64,000 nt of DNA from JAOUEA01 sp963719165 (GCA_963719165.1 CAVRAV010000001.1:2232001-2296000); one strand, 5' to 3'; shown: positions 1 through 10,647, numbered from the stretch's first letter. A program made the numbers and translations. The notes: a model not told the origin generated them from the letters alone.

Positions 1-572
1 GCGGAGATCGCGAGCGCGAACGCGGGCAGCGTGAGGTGGTACGCGGTTCCCCAGAGCCCCTTGCCGTTGCCCAGCACCGGGAACCACCCCAGTCGGACCG
101 AGAACAGCAAGATCAACAGGATCGCGGCCACGAAGGACGGAAGCGCGGCGGAGAACGACGTCGCCACCACCGCGGAGGTATCGAGGAGGCCGGGCCTGAG
201 GCCGGCCACCAGCCCGATGCCCACCCCGATCAGCACGATGAGGATCGACGCGTACAGGACGAGCGCCGCCGTGGTCCAGATCCGGGCGGCGATGAGGCTC
301 GAGACGTTCTGGCGCAGGGCGATCGAGATGCCGAGGTCCCCGTGCAGGGCTCCTTTCAGCCAGATGACGTACTGCTCGAGGAAGGGCTTATCCAGGTGGT
401 AGCGCTGCTCCAAGACCTTGACGCTTTCCGGGGGCAGCGTCCTGCCCCCGGAGAGCACCGCGATGGGGTTGCCCGGCGCCAGGTAGAGCGCGCTGAAGAT
501 GATGAAGCTGGACACCAACAGCGTGGCCAGGAGCATCGCCAGCCTTCGCCCGAGGAAGCGCAGTCGCCCCAT
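1..572 (-). CDS. ABC transporter permease, DppB/OppB type (3' end outside window)
   Basis: This is the first permease subunit of a peptide/nickel-type ABC importer, an inner-membrane protein that forms the translocation channel with a second permease. The reverse-strand translation begins MGRLRFLGRRLAMLLATLLV, has an N-terminal membrane helix, then the family-typical YLAPGNP segment, a 'LEQRYHLDKPFLEQYVIWL' stretch and a further membrane segment rich in Ile/Leu/Val near residue 115. About 190 codons are present and the reading frame runs off the left edge, so the EAA loop is not seen. The ATG at 572 lies 6 nt after the stop of the binding-protein gene, which indicates one operon read leftwards. 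Substrate cannot be told from sequence; the family takes up di/oligopeptides, nickel or sugars. Confidence 0.85.
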   Translation of the reverse strand, partial: MGRLRFLGRRLAMLLATLLVSSFIIFSALYLAPGNPIAVLSGGRTLPPESVKVLEQRYHLDKPFLEQYVIWLKGALHGDLGISIALRQNVSSLIAARIWTTAALVLYASILIVLIGVGIGLVAGLRPGLLDTSAVVATSFSAALPSFVAAILLILLFSVRLGWFPVLGNGKGLWGTAYHLTLPAFALAIS

Positions 573-578
573 GGAGGG

Positions 579-2228
579 CTAGCTCTTCCCACCCAGGTCG
601 TTCGCCCACGGGGCGAACATGTACGCGAACGACGCCGTCGCGCCGGTGAGGTTGGCGCTCGTGATGATCTCCGAGTTGGGCAGCGCGTTCGGGATCCACG
701 GCAGGTCCTTCATGATGATCGCCTGGGCATCCGCGACCTTCTGCGCCCGCGCGTTGTCATCGGCCGTCGCACGCGCCTCGTTCATCAGCTTCGTCACCTG
801 TGGATTCGAATATCCCGAGTAGTTCTGCGACCCGGTCGGAAGCACGAGGGTCCCTAGCAGGGCGGCCGGATCGGCGTAGTCGCCGTAGTTCGTGGTGAAG
901 AACCCGTCGATCCCTGCCCGTGCCTTCGCATCGATGAAGAAGTTGATGTAGTTGGCCGCGGACACCGACTTCAGCTTCACCTTCAGGCCGATCGCCTCGC
1001 CGGCCGCCTGATAGGCGCCCGCCTCCACGGCGAGGTTGTTGAGCTCGCTCGACATCCCCAGCGTGATCGTCTTGCCGGCGGCGCCGGCCTCCTGGATGAG
1101 CTGCCTGGCCTGATCGATGTTCTGCGTCATGTCGGGGAGCGCGTCCCAAGCGGATTGGAAGACATCGCGCCCGTACCCCCAGGTCCCGGGCGGCGAGAGC
1201 GCCTTGGGCATGAGCGCTGCGCCTTTGTAGACGGTGTCGATGATCCCCTGGCGGTCCAGGGCGAGCGAAAGCGCCTGACGCACGCGGACATCGCCGAGGG
1301 CCCCGTCGAAGCTCGAGACGATGAACGCGTCGGAGTTCCAGCCGGCTCCGTCGGTGACCGACACATTGGGATCTTGGCGGAGCTGGTTGAGGGTGGACAA
1401 CGAGAACGAGTACAGGCCGTTCACGTCCCCGGTCTGCAGGGCCGAGGTGAGGGCCGCCTCGTCGGGTGTGCCCTTGAACAGGATCGACCCGACCAGCGGC
1501 TTCACGTCCGGGTTCCAATAGGCGTCGTTGGCGACCACCTGCACGCCCTCGCCGGTCTTCCAGGTCCCGAGCTTGTAGGAGCCCGAGCACATGATGCGGC
1601 CCGCGGCCGAGCCGAAGTCCGTTCCGGCGGCCTCGGTGAACGCCTTCTCGACGATCCAACCCGGCGTCGAAGCGAGCTCGCCCGCCAGCCAGTAGTCGGG
1701 CTGCTTTAGCTCGATCGTGACCTCGTTCGGGCCCGTGACCTCGATCGATCGCACGAAGTTGAACGTGGCCCCGTAGAACCCGCCGAGCTTGGGGTCGGTA
1801 TTGCGCTCCAGGCTGTACACGACATCCTCCGGGGTCATGGGCTTCCCGTCCCAGAAGGTGATGCCAGGCTTCAGCGTGAAGACCATCGTGGTGTCGTTCG
1901 GATAGGTGAGATCCGCGAGCCCGGGCGTGATCGAGCCGTCGGGCTCCTGGTGCAACAAGGTTTCACACAGGACCGACAGGACGGTGTTCTCGGGATAGTC
2001 GAAGGCATAGATGGGATCCAGCGAATTGGTTTCGCGGTACACGCTCCACACGATGCTGTCCACCGGCTGAGTGCCCGCGGGCGTCGTGGTCGCCAGATCG
2101 ATGGCCTGGCCGGCGGACCCCGACGGCGTCGTCGAATCATCGACCGAGCGCCCGGAGCAAGCGGCGGCGAACAACCCGAACACCAGCCCCAGCGCCAACG
2201 TGACGAGTCGTTTCTCGATGCCTCTCAT
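579..2228 (-). CDS. ABC transporter substrate-binding lipoprotein, family 5 (peptide/nickel type)
   Basis: This 549-residue protein is the extracellular solute receptor of the importer whose permease follows. I chose the ATG at 2228 because it is preceded by GGAGGGG and gives a proper lipoprotein signal peptide: basic MRGIEKR, a hydrophobic core and a FAAAC lipobox with Cys at residue 24. Family-5 features follow, including 'NSLDPIYAFDYPENTVLSVL', a 'DGKPMTPEDVVYSLER' stretch and 'VRQALSLALDRQGI'. Length matches the family (500-600 residues). The ATG overlaps the last codon of the degraded TetR gene upstream (ATGA). Substrate specificity is unknown. Confidence 0.9.
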   Translation of the reverse strand: MRGIEKRLVTLALGLVFGLFAAACSGRSVDDSTTPSGSAGQAIDLATTTPAGTQPVDSIVWSVYRETNSLDPIYAFDYPENTVLSVLCETLLHQEPDGSITPGLADLTYPNDTTMVFTLKPGITFWDGKPMTPEDVVYSLERNTDPKLGGFYGATFNFVRSIEVTGPNEVTIELKQPDYWLAGELASTPGWIVEKAFTEAAGTDFGSAAGRIMCSGSYKLGTWKTGEGVQVVANDAYWNPDVKPLVGSILFKGTPDEAALTSALQTGDVNGLYSFSLSTLNQLRQDPNVSVTDGAGWNSDAFIVSSFDGALGDVRVRQALSLALDRQGIIDTVYKGAALMPKALSPPGTWGYGRDVFQSAWDALPDMTQNIDQARQLIQEAGAAGKTITLGMSSELNNLAVEAGAYQAAGEAIGLKVKLKSVSAANYINFFIDAKARAGIDGFFTTNYGDYADPAALLGTLVLPTGSQNYSGYSNPQVTKLMNEARATADDNARAQKVADAQAIIMKDLPWIPNALPNSEIITSANLTGATASFAYMFAPWANDLGGKS

Positions 2229-2596
2229 GACCCCTCCGATCCTCTTTTTCCACGCTCGGTTCCGACCGCCTCGAGCATCAGGTCGATCCCCTACTCGAAG
2301 GCTTCCCCCCACCGTCGAGCAGCTCCGGCGCCGCCTGGGTGAGGTTGGGGAACGGATCGGCCGGCAGCGACCCGTTCGCCTGCCGCCTGCTCGCCCGGCC
2401 ATCTGCCGTGGCGCGCGCATCGCTCACGGCGGGGTCCACGCCGAACTCGTCCCCCATCGTTCGGACGCTGATCTCGCCCCCATCGGTGTCCGCCAGCTGA
2501 GGCATCGACGATGCCCTCCCGGGACAGCGTACGGGGCCGCTCGGCCGCCGTCGTACGCATGCGGCGCATCTTGATGTCGGACTCCCGGCCTGTCAA
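2225..2596 (-). pseudogene. decayed TetR-family regulator gene (internal deletion, frameshift, stop codon)
   Basis: Three reading-frame pieces on the minus strand add up to the two ends of a TetR repressor. The N-terminal piece (from 2596) reads RPRTLSREGIVDA, a typical TetR start. After a one-base shift the next frame reads QLADTDGGEISVRTMGDEFG, the rest of the HTH. It then jumps to a C-terminal-like segment, ADPFPNLTQAAPELLDGG. A further shift gives EAFE, an in-frame TAG, then GIDLMLEAV, which matches the usual FEFGLDLLLDGL ending of TetR proteins. The middle of the ligand domain (about 100 codons) is missing. The remnant ends in ATGA overlap with the binding-protein gene, so it once headed that transporter operon. 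Confidence 0.7.
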
Positions 2597-2733
2597 CGCA
2601 GTGGGAGCTCGGCCCGACCGGTGACGTCGTTGCGCGATCCTGTCGAACGCAGATGTCGCCGGACTCCACGAGTCTCCGCGATCTGACTCACGCCCCGAAG
2701 GGGTGACACTTTTGTCATGCTCGGCCGCAAGTA

Positions 2734-2762
2734 TTGACCGGGGTTACAGTTCGGTCCATAAA
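2734..2762 (+). promoter_or_regulatory. possible sigma-70-type promoter
   Basis: TTGACC at 2734-2739 and CATAAA at 2757-2762 are separated by 17 nt. Transcription would start near 2769 and give a leader of about 120 nt before the GTG at 2889. The -35 also lies in a short inverted repeat, so a structured-RNA reading is possible. Confidence 0.35.
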
Positions 2763-2816
2763 GGCTACGGTCGCCAGTCGAGTAGATAGACACCCACCTC
2801 CGACGCGGCCGAACGA

Positions 2817-2846
2817 GCGGTCCCTGCGGGGCCGCTTCTTCCTTTT
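2817..2846 (+). terminator. terminator-like hairpin inside the leader of the 89-aa gene
   Basis: An 8-bp stem (GCGGTCCC with GGGGCCGC, one G-T pair) closes a TGC loop at 2817-2835 and is followed by TTCTTCCTTTT. It sits 43 nt upstream of the GTG start at 2889, where an attenuator or riboswitch expression platform would be. No minus-strand gene ends here. Confidence 0.45.
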
Positions 2847-2888
2847 CGGGCGCTGATCGGCTCGCACGAGCCGAGGAGGGAACGAGGC

Positions 2889-3158
2889 GTGAGCACGACC
2901 GTACGAACACTCGGCGTCGATCGGAACGACGCGATCAACGAACTCGGACGCTGGGCGGCGTCGTTCACGACGCTCGTCGGAGCGGACGTGGTCCGCGAAC
3001 TCGCGGGCTTCGCCCGCGAGGCTTCCGCAGGATCCATGATCACCGTCCGCTGCAATCGAGACGGATTCACCGCGCAAGTGACCGGCAAGATCGTGGACGG
3101 CCGCGGGCACCTCCTCACACCAGAAGCGATCGTGGAGCTCGCTCACGAGCTCGACTGA
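2889..3158 (+). CDS. small protein of unknown function (89 aa)
   Basis: I do not recognise this protein. It starts at GTG 2889 with GGAGGG about 9 nt upstream, and codon use is strongly GC-ending like its neighbours. It is a soluble alpha/beta-looking protein with no signal peptide or cysteines: residues 1-45 look helical (including a GRWAASFTTLVGADVVREL stretch) and residues 48-75 look like strands, with MITVRCNRDGFTAQVTGKIV. It stands alone between two terminator-like hairpins and upstream of the exported copper operon. Whether it regulates that operon is only a guess from position. Confidence 0.6.
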   Translation: MSTTVRTLGVDRNDAINELGRWAASFTTLVGADVVRELAGFAREASAGSMITVRCNRDGFTAQVTGKIVDGRGHLLTPEAIVELAHELD

Positions 3159-3224
3159 AGGCACGGCGCCGGCGTAGCCGGCGAGCGGAAGGAACGCGCA
3201 CCACCCCCTACACGGAAACGACCG

Positions 3225-3272
3225 GAGGGGCGCCAGGACCGGGTCGAAGGCCCGAGCTCGGCGCCCCTTTTC
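3225..3272 (+). terminator. strong GC hairpin followed by TTTT
   Basis: GGGGCGCC at 3227-3234 pairs perfectly with GGCGCCCC at 3260-3267, extended by A-T at the base. An inner GGGTC-GAA-GGCCC stem fills the loop, and TTTTCC follows. It lies 67 nt after the stop of the 89-aa gene and about 57 nt before the giant surface-protein gene, so it either ends the first transcript or acts as an attenuator for the second. Confidence 0.6.
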
Positions 3273-3328
3273 CGTTCGCTCCGGGGCCGGCGAGCCCGGA
3301 AGCGGACGGTACGAGAAGGAGGATCACG

Positions 3329-6300
3329 ATGCAGCAGGAGCCGAGCGGGAACCGGGAAGCCGGTCGACGCGACCTCGTTGGTGAGACATCACGCGGCGCT
3401 CGAAAGCGCCGCCTGTCGAAGAAGCCCGCCATCGGGCTCTTGATCGTCGCCGCCATGGTGGCGTCGAGCCTGCAGGTGCTGCAGGCACTTCCGGCGCAGG
3501 CGCGACCCGACGTGACCTTCACGTTGAACGCCGTGGAGTACGACACGCAGACGGCCTCCGACACCAACACGCCCGTGCTCGGCTTCCGTTACCTCGTGAC
3601 GCCCAATGATGTGGGCGACCCCGCCGACCCCGATCCGATGATGCATCCCGGGATGCACCCGATGAGCAGCACGGAGACGACGATCTCGGCCGAGGGCCGC
3701 GACGCGAACAACAACGGACAGGAGCAGGTCACCCTCCCCGAGGGCAAGTACCTGATCTCGGTGCAGGACGACCCGGGCCCGGGCGACGATCCCGGTCACC
3801 GCGTATGGGGTCAGCACATCGAGGTCGTTCCCGGCGGCATCCTTCAGGCCGACGGCACGCTCACCCACCAGGTGAACATCAGCATGATCCCCTTCCCGCT
3901 GAAGCTCGGGAAGATCGATCACGTACGCCTTCCGGGACACATCTCCCGCGAACAGTGCCCCCGACCTCCCCCTCGAGACCCCTCTGGCCGGATTCAACGC
4001 CGAAGTCCGCGACTACACCGACGACCTCGTGACCGCCGACTACTGGGGCAACCCCATCTGCACGACCTACGACGGCGACCCCAACGGTGACTACCCGCCG
4101 GGCAATATCGTGGACGTCGGAGGCGAGTGCCTGACCGGTCCCGACGGCGTGGCCACGATCGAGAATCTGGCCCCCGGCAAGTACAACCTGTACATGAACG
4201 CACCCGACGGGACCCCGTGGGTGCAGACGACGACGTACACCGGCGGCCGTGCGATCGCCGAGGCCGGTGTCACCGAGGACGACGACGGCACCGGCGCCAT
4301 CCGCGAGAGCCTGACCGAGACCGTCACGCAACCGACGGCCTACTGGTTCGGGTTCCTGCGGCCGCTCAACACCGGGACCAACCAGATCCCCGCCGCCGCC
4401 GGCATCACGCAGGTGAACGCCAAGCGCAAGCACGTCGTCGGCTGCCTTCGCGATTGGGGTTGGAACCCGCCGTTCGGCGCTCCGTACATCGAGAAGCGCG
4501 AGCCCGTGCGCGAGGGATGGATCGCGTTGAACAACCTCGACATCGCTGCCGAGGCGACGGCCACCTACATCGCGCCGCTGATCGACAACCCGGGGAAGTA
4601 CCCGGACTGCGGCGTGGGCAAGATCGACATCGCCGGCGTGCCGCCGGGCAACTATCAGGCGTTCTTGTTCGACGAACACCTCAACTACATCTTCCGCCTG
4701 TACAACTTCACGGTTCCCAACACCACCGCAGGCAACCAGATCACCCTCGAAGGTGACGACGCAGTCGACACCGATGGGAACAACGTCTTCAACTGCCCCA
4801 CGCAGGTGCCGAATGGCAGCTTGGGTCAGATCCCGACGGCCGCCGGCACCGAGTGCACGGGCAACGTCGGCGTGTTCCGCTGGTTCGGCCAGCTCTCCGG
4901 CTTCGTCTTCGCCGACACCGGCGTGGCCGACGACGGGACGCCGATCCCGGACGTGCCGTCGAGCGCCGACCACGGCACGCTCACGCTCACGACCGTCCAC
5001 CCGTTCGAGAGCCACGCGGCTGGCCCGACCTCGGGCAACGGCGTCCTCGACTGCTACACGGACACGCCGAGCGGCCCCGCATGGGATCCGAACGCCCTGG
5101 ACGAAACGGGATTCGCGAAGGATCCCAGCAAGTGCGAGGTCCCGATCCCGGACAGCCCGGTGGACATCCGGCAGCGTGACGGCACGGTGCTGCTGGACAC
5201 GTCGACCAACCTCGAGGGCTACTACGAGTTCCCGCGCGCCCTCGCCGAGCTGAACAAGTTCCAGATCGCCGAGGTGGGCTTCACCAACTTCGAGACCACC
5301 GGCCCCTCGCTCCACGACGAGTACGACTGGAGCAAGGTCCAGACCCTGCACTCCGAGGCGGGCGGCAACCTGCTGATGAACCAGCTTACCGCGGAGGGCA
5401 AGCACACCTTCATGGACTGGGGCAAGCGGCCCTACCAGAAGGCCCCCGGGCAGATCGTGGGCATCACGTTCTACGACGCCACGCGCAACGAGCTCGACGC
5501 GCGCAACGCTGCGGCCGAGACCTACGCGCCGGGCATCCCCGACGCGCGCGTCAACCTCTACAAGGACGTCAACAACACCCCGAACGACACCTCCGACGAC
5601 GTGCTCGTGAACGTCTATGAGGGCACGGACCACTGGCAGCACCCGAACAGCCCCACGGGCGGTGACGCCGCCGATCCGAACGGGCCGTGCGACGTCCTGA
5701 ACGTCGACGGCAACCCGCCGCCGGTGGCCCCGGACTTCAACGTGCCCAACCCCGACCTCCGCCAGTTCTGCGGCGAGGTGCCGTTGGTGGGCAACGAGAC
5801 CAAGGACGGGGCGTTCGACGGCGGTTACGCCTTCGCCGACTACTGCCCCAACGGCTACGACGAGTCCCAGATCGGCGCCGACGAGCCGTGCAACGCCGCT
5901 GGTGGCGGCCACGAGGCCCCCACGCCACTGGTGGCGGGCAACTACGTTACCGAGGCCATCGCGCCTCCCGGCTACACGATCGAGAAGGAGGAGGACGTCA
6001 ACGTCTTCCACGGCGACGTCTTCCAGCCACAGATCCCACCGCCGCCGTGCGTGGGAACGATGCACACGGTCGACGTGGTGGACAACTACGCCGCCGCCGA
6101 CTACGACTCCAGCGACCCGGCCAACACGCAGGGTGTCTACAACCCGTCCCTGATCGACGTCGGCGGGAGTCCCTTCCAGGACCAGCAGAAGCCGCTGTGC
6201 GACAAGAAGTACATCGTCTTGAAGAACGGCGCCAACGTGAACTCCGACTTCTTCTTCCTGCCCGACACCGAGGGCAACGGGAGCGACTCGTACGGCGTCC

Positions 6301-9149
6301 AGGAGCCCGGCCGTTGGTTCGGGTGGGTCAGCGACGACATCAACGTCGACACCGATCCGAACTCGATCTTCTACGGCGAGCCGCGTCCCGTGGCGGGTGT
6401 GCCCGTGACGATCCGCGACTTCTCCTACCGCGCTCTCACCACCGTGTACACGGATGAATACGGCTTCTACGAGGCGCTCCTGCCCACGACGTCGAGCGAG
6501 AACTGCCCGATCCCTCAGGGCATCTGCCCGGCGGAGTTCATCGCGGTCATCAACGACCCCGGCGACCCGGGCGCTCCGAATGAGGGCTTCAACCCGGACT
6601 TCCTGGTCTCCCCGGTGACCTTCGAGGCATGGCCCGGCACGCTCACACTGCTGGACACGCCCGTGGACCCGAACTCGGGAGTGGCTTGCCCGGCCTCGTC
6701 CGGTCCCGACTTCTACTCCACTAACACGGTCCTGCTCGAGCGCTCGTCCGGCAACTGGACCTGGTCGAACCCGGGCGGCGCCGGCAATGAGGTCACGATC
6801 CGCGGGCTGAACTTCGGCGCCAACCGCGGGGCCGGTGCCGAGGCGACCCTCGGACACGTGCTCCTGCAAAACCAGGCCGGCGGCGCGCCCGTGACGGTCA
6901 CGGGCGCCGCGAACTACCCGGTCTGGAACGACTCGACCATCACCTTTAAGGTCCCCGGGAACATCGCTCCCGGCCCGTACCAGCTCCTGGTGCAGATCCA
7001 GATCCCCGCACCCACCACGGACCAAACGATCGTCCCGGATCCATCGAACGTGTCGGCCACCGGCCTCACGCTGCACCTGCGTTCCGCGGCGGCCGTGGCA
7101 GGTGGGTCTCCCTACACCCCGAGCCCGATCCTGTACGTGGACCAGGACAACCCGGCCGCGAGCGACGGCAACGCGGGGAGCGAAACGAGCCCCTTCAAGA
7201 CCATCCAGGCGGCGATCGACGCCGCGCCGGTGCCTTCGGCCGGCGACTCGGGCGCCCTCGTGATCGTGAAGCCGTCCACGTACCGGGAGAACGTGATCCT
7301 GGACCGTCGTCTGCGTCTCCAGGGCTACGGCCCCGGCGGCCGCAACGGCGCGAACGTCCAGGTGGTTCAGCCGGACGAGCTGGTGCGGCACGTGCCCGGC
7401 ACCGTGATCGACGGGCGGTTCTTCAGCTACCCGACGATCCAGGCAGACTGGGCGGCGCGACTCGGCATGTCAGAGAGCGCCGGACGAGTCGGTCACCCCG
7501 GCGGGGACACGAACGTCCCCAGCGGGGCCGACATCACCGTGGTCGGCAACAACAACCAGTACACGCCCAGCGGCTCCACCGCCCAGCGGCGTGTGAACCG
7601 TGCCCTGATCGACGGGTTCGCGCTGCAGACGGGCGTGGGCGAAGGCGCCGGCGGCATCTTCGCCAACGGCTACGCCCGGTGGTTGAAGGTCAGCAACAAC
7701 TTCATCGACGGGAACCACGGTCACTACGGCGGGGGCATCCAGCTCGGCATGCCGTACCGCGGCGCCGGACTCCCCGGCAACCAGCGGTACAACGCGAGCA
7801 ACGCCAACACCGACGTGACGATCTCCTACAACCGTCTGGTCGGCAACGGCGGCACGCAGTCTGCGGGCGCCATCGGCCTGTACAACGGAGCGGACAACTA
7901 CCAGGTGACCAACAACCACCTGTGCACGAACTTCTCCGGCGAGTACGGGGCCGGCGTGTCCCACTTCGGTTCCAGCGACGGCGGGCTCATCGCGAACAAC
8001 CTCGTGATGTTCAACGACGCGGTGGACGAGGGTGGTGGCATCTTCGTCGGCGGTCAACTCTCGAACACCAACAGGCCGGGAAGCAGGCCGGAGAGCACGG
8101 GTCCGAACAACCGCAACGCCAACCCGATCACGATCCGCAACAACAAGCTCACGAGCAACATGTCTGGCGACGACGGCGGCGGCATCAGGGTCCTGAACTC
8201 CCTGCTGCAGCCCATCGACATCGTCAACAACTTCATCACGAACAACAACTCGGCCCACTACGGCGGCGGGATCGCGCTCGATGACGCGATGAACGTGCAC
8301 ATCGTCAACGACACCATCGCCAGGAACACGACGACCTGGAGCTGCTCGTACTGCTCGGACACCGCCGAACTCCCCTTCGTGGGAGCAGGGCTGGCGAGCG
8401 AGCCGCTCGGGCCGGATGCCCAGGCGATGTTGCCCAACAGCGCGCCGAAGCACTCCCACCCGTACATCCTGAACACGCTCTTCTACCAGAACGAGGTGTT
8501 CCAGCCCGGCCTGGACGCTGCGGGTCTGCCTACCCTCGATTCCCGAGGGATCAGCGACCTCGCGATGGTGGGACGTGGTGTCGCCACCGAGTACATGCAC
8601 CCCAAGCACTCGGTGGTGGATCAGGCGACGCAGCCCACGCCGACGATCGGGCACGGGATCGACCTCTCGAACCGGATCATGCCCACCGGAGGCAACCCGT
8701 TCGTGCAGGACTACATCACCTCGTTCCAGTTCGGCTTCAGTCAGCTGGGTGGCAACATCGTGGTGAACATCGCCGGGCCGATCGTGGGCGAGACCCTGCC
8801 CCCGGGCGACCTGGGCAACCCCGGCAACTACCACCTGTGCGCACCGAGCCCGCTGCTGCTCCCCTGCACGTCGCTGCTGGCGATCGACCAGGGACGCGGA
8901 CGCGACTTCTTCAACGGCCCGGAGAACTTCCCGGGGGCGATGGCGCAGTTCGTCTCCGCTCCGGACTTTGCGGGCGCGCCTGCCAGCCCATGGTTCGGCG
9001 ACATCGACGGGAACACCCGGCCGGTGGACTACCCCGGCGTGCCGGCGATCTTCCCGGTGCCCGCCGCACAGCGGAACTGGGACATCGGAGCCGACGAGGC
9101 GCTGTTCCCGGCGCCACCCTTCGAGGGAACCCTCGGTGGGCTGGGCTAG
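3329..9149 (+). CDS. giant exported surface protein: SdrD-like domains, IPT/TIG domain, right-handed beta-helix (frame broken once)
   Basis: The gene starts at ATG 3329 behind GAAGGAGGATCACG and encodes about 1,940 residues if one frame break is corrected. Residues 26-58 hold a basic stretch, a hydrophobic segment and an ALPAQA cleavage-like site, so it is exported. At codon about 197 (3914-3920) the frame changes: family homology continues from LGKI to ITYAFRDTSPANSAPD in the +1 frame, read from about 3918 to the stop at 9147-9149. Next come repeated SdrD/CNA-B-like beta-sandwich units ('GKIR-type' openings, 'LAPGKYNLYMNAPDG', 'VAGNYVTEAIAPPGYTIEKE'). An IPT/TIG domain lies near 6770-7010. 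A parallel beta-helix with an LYVDQDNPAASDG opening and many NN-containing rungs runs from 7132 to about 9080. I see no LPXTG or C-terminal membrane anchor. It heads the copper-oxidase operon and probably forms its surface scaffold. Confidence 0.8.
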
Positions 9150-9200
9150 AGCGGGGAGCGTGAAGGGGCCATGACATCACCTCACCAGGAGGATCAAAGG

Positions 9201-10592
9201 ATGAATGAGGAGCAGGCACGCGACGGGATGACCAGACGGGTCTTCCTCAAGGCCGGCGGGGTAACCGCCGCCGCGATCGGAGGCGCGGCGGCGATCGGCA
9301 GCTCCCCGTGGAGCGTTGCCGCGCGCATCGCCTCGGCGGCACCGGTCGCCAAGTCGATCCAGCTGGGAGTGAGCGACGGATTCGCCTGGCTCCCCGGTAT
9401 CGACGGCCCCGAGTTCAACCGTCCCGGCGGTTCGCTCACGGAGATCCCATGGATGCCCGGCCAGCACGGTCTGTACGTGTTCGGGTTCAAGGACGAGACC
9501 GGGAGAACGTTCAAGCAGGTCGTGAAGGACGTGAAGGGCAAGATCCAGACCTCGGCGCCGATCCTGGCCTTCGACGAGACCACAGACGTTCGCATCAAGA
9601 TCGCGAACGCGGCGTTCCGCAACCGCCCCGACCTGTCCGACTCCCACACGATCCACTGGCACGGCTTCCGCCAGGCGATCCCGCTCTTCGACGGCGTTCC
9701 CGAGGTTTCGATCGCCGTCCCGCAAGGCAAGACGTTCACCTACGAGTACAAGCCGCGAGACGCCGGCACCTACATGTACCACTGCCACTTCGAGGACGTG
9801 GAGCACGTGCAGATGGGCATGCAGGGCATCGTCTACGTGCGACCGGTGCAGAACGGCCACGCGGCCGGCGGCTTCACCAAGTTCGCCTACAACGACGCGA
9901 CAGGCTCGACGGGCTACAACCGCGAGTATTCGTTCATCCTGAACGACATCTGGACCGAGGCCCACCTGAACGACATGCACATCCAGGAGTCGATCTGGAC
10001 GGACTACAAGGCCGACTACTGGACGATCAACGGCCGTGCCTACCCGGATACCGTCAAGGCCGGATGGACGCCCGGGACCTTGCCTCCAACCTCCGTCCTG
10101 GCCGCGAGCGACCCCCTGCGGATCCTGAACTCCCAGCCGATCTCCTCTCTGATGCAGGTGAACCCCGGCAACCGGGTGCTGATCCGGATCGCGAACCTCG
10201 GCTATGAGCAGCAGTCGATGCACTGCCCGGGGATCTCCATGCGGGTCGTGGGGGAGGATTCCGAACTGCTGCGGGGGCCGACGGGGGCCGACGAGTCCTA
10301 CGTCACCGACACCATCTACCTCGGTTCCGGAGAAGCGCGGGACGTGATCTTCACGGCGCCGGCTTTCTCGGCCTCGCGCGCCGAAACCGACTCGAGGATC
10401 CTGCCGGGCAGACGGTTCAATCGGTACCCGTTCCTCAATCGAAACCTGGATCGTCTCAACAACTACGGCCACACCACGGACGGATCCGACGGCGAGATGT
10501 CGGGACTGGGCGGGCAGGTGACGGAGGTTCGCGTCTATGAGACCGCCCTCCCGACCCAGGGCCTCGATGACCTCAACAAGACCTACTGGTAA
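9201..10592 (+). CDS. Tat-exported multicopper-oxidase-like protein A (keeps domain-1 copper motifs only)
   Basis: The ATG at 9201 has AGGAGG 8 nt upstream and gives 463 residues starting with a twin-arginine signal (TRRVFLKAGG). It is a two-cupredoxin-domain protein. Domain 1 carries IHWHGF (His152, His154) and MYHCHFEDVEHVQMGM (His194, Cys195, His196, His202, Met205/207), which supply trinuclear ligands and type-1-like Cys/His/Met ligands. Domain 2 is degenerate: where multicopper oxidases have HPFHxHG it reads QQSMHCPG, and the last HxH is NRN. It is 51 nt after the giant surface gene and 55 nt before MCO-like B. The retained motifs are exactly those missing from B, so a heteromeric enzyme is likely; the substrate (metal ion or phenol) is unknown. 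Confidence 0.85.
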   Translation: MNEEQARDGMTRRVFLKAGGVTAAAIGGAAAIGSSPWSVAARIASAAPVAKSIQLGVSDGFAWLPGIDGPEFNRPGGSLTEIPWMPGQHGLYVFGFKDETGRTFKQVVKDVKGKIQTSAPILAFDETTDVRIKIANAAFRNRPDLSDSHTIHWHGFRQAIPLFDGVPEVSIAVPQGKTFTYEYKPRDAGTYMYHCHFEDVEHVQMGMQGIVYVRPVQNGHAAGGFTKFAYNDATGSTGYNREYSFILNDIWTEAHLNDMHIQESIWTDYKADYWTINGRAYPDTVKAGWTPGTLPPTSVLAASDPLRILNSQPISSLMQVNPGNRVLIRIANLGYEQQSMHCPGISMRVVGEDSELLRGPTGADESYVTDTIYLGSGEARDVIFTAPAFSASRAETDSRILPGRRFNRYPFLNRNLDRLNNYGHTTDGSDGEMSGLGGQVTEVRVYETALPTQGLDDLNKTYW

Positions 10593-10647
10593 CCCCCATG
10601 CAGAGAGCGGACGCAACCACGATGACAAGCGAAAGGCGGAACGAGGC

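Larger units (their letters stand above)
2597..2888. other. intergenic leader and promoter region upstream of the 89-aa gene
   Basis: No gene is supported in this 292-nt gap. It holds a possible plus-strand promoter near 2734-2762 and a GC-rich hairpin followed by a T-rich run at 2817-2846, described separately. A short inverted repeat, GACCG at 2736-2740 with CGGTC at 2752-2756, overlaps the proposed -35. A CCCC-GAA-GGGG stem near 2694-2704 is followed by ACACTTTTGTC and could be a weak terminator. Confidence 0.4.

Noticed and set aside
2730..2800. Cyclic-di-GMP (GEMM-type) riboswitch
   Set aside because: A GGGGTTAC and an AAAGGCTACGG stretch are suggestive, but their order and pairing do not match the known fold.
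3879..7391. Very long open frame (about 1,170 codons) antisense to the giant surface protein
   Set aside because: It is a mirror frame caused by high GC; its translation is Val/Arg/Gly/His-rich, without domains or signal peptide, and the plus strand has clear homology.
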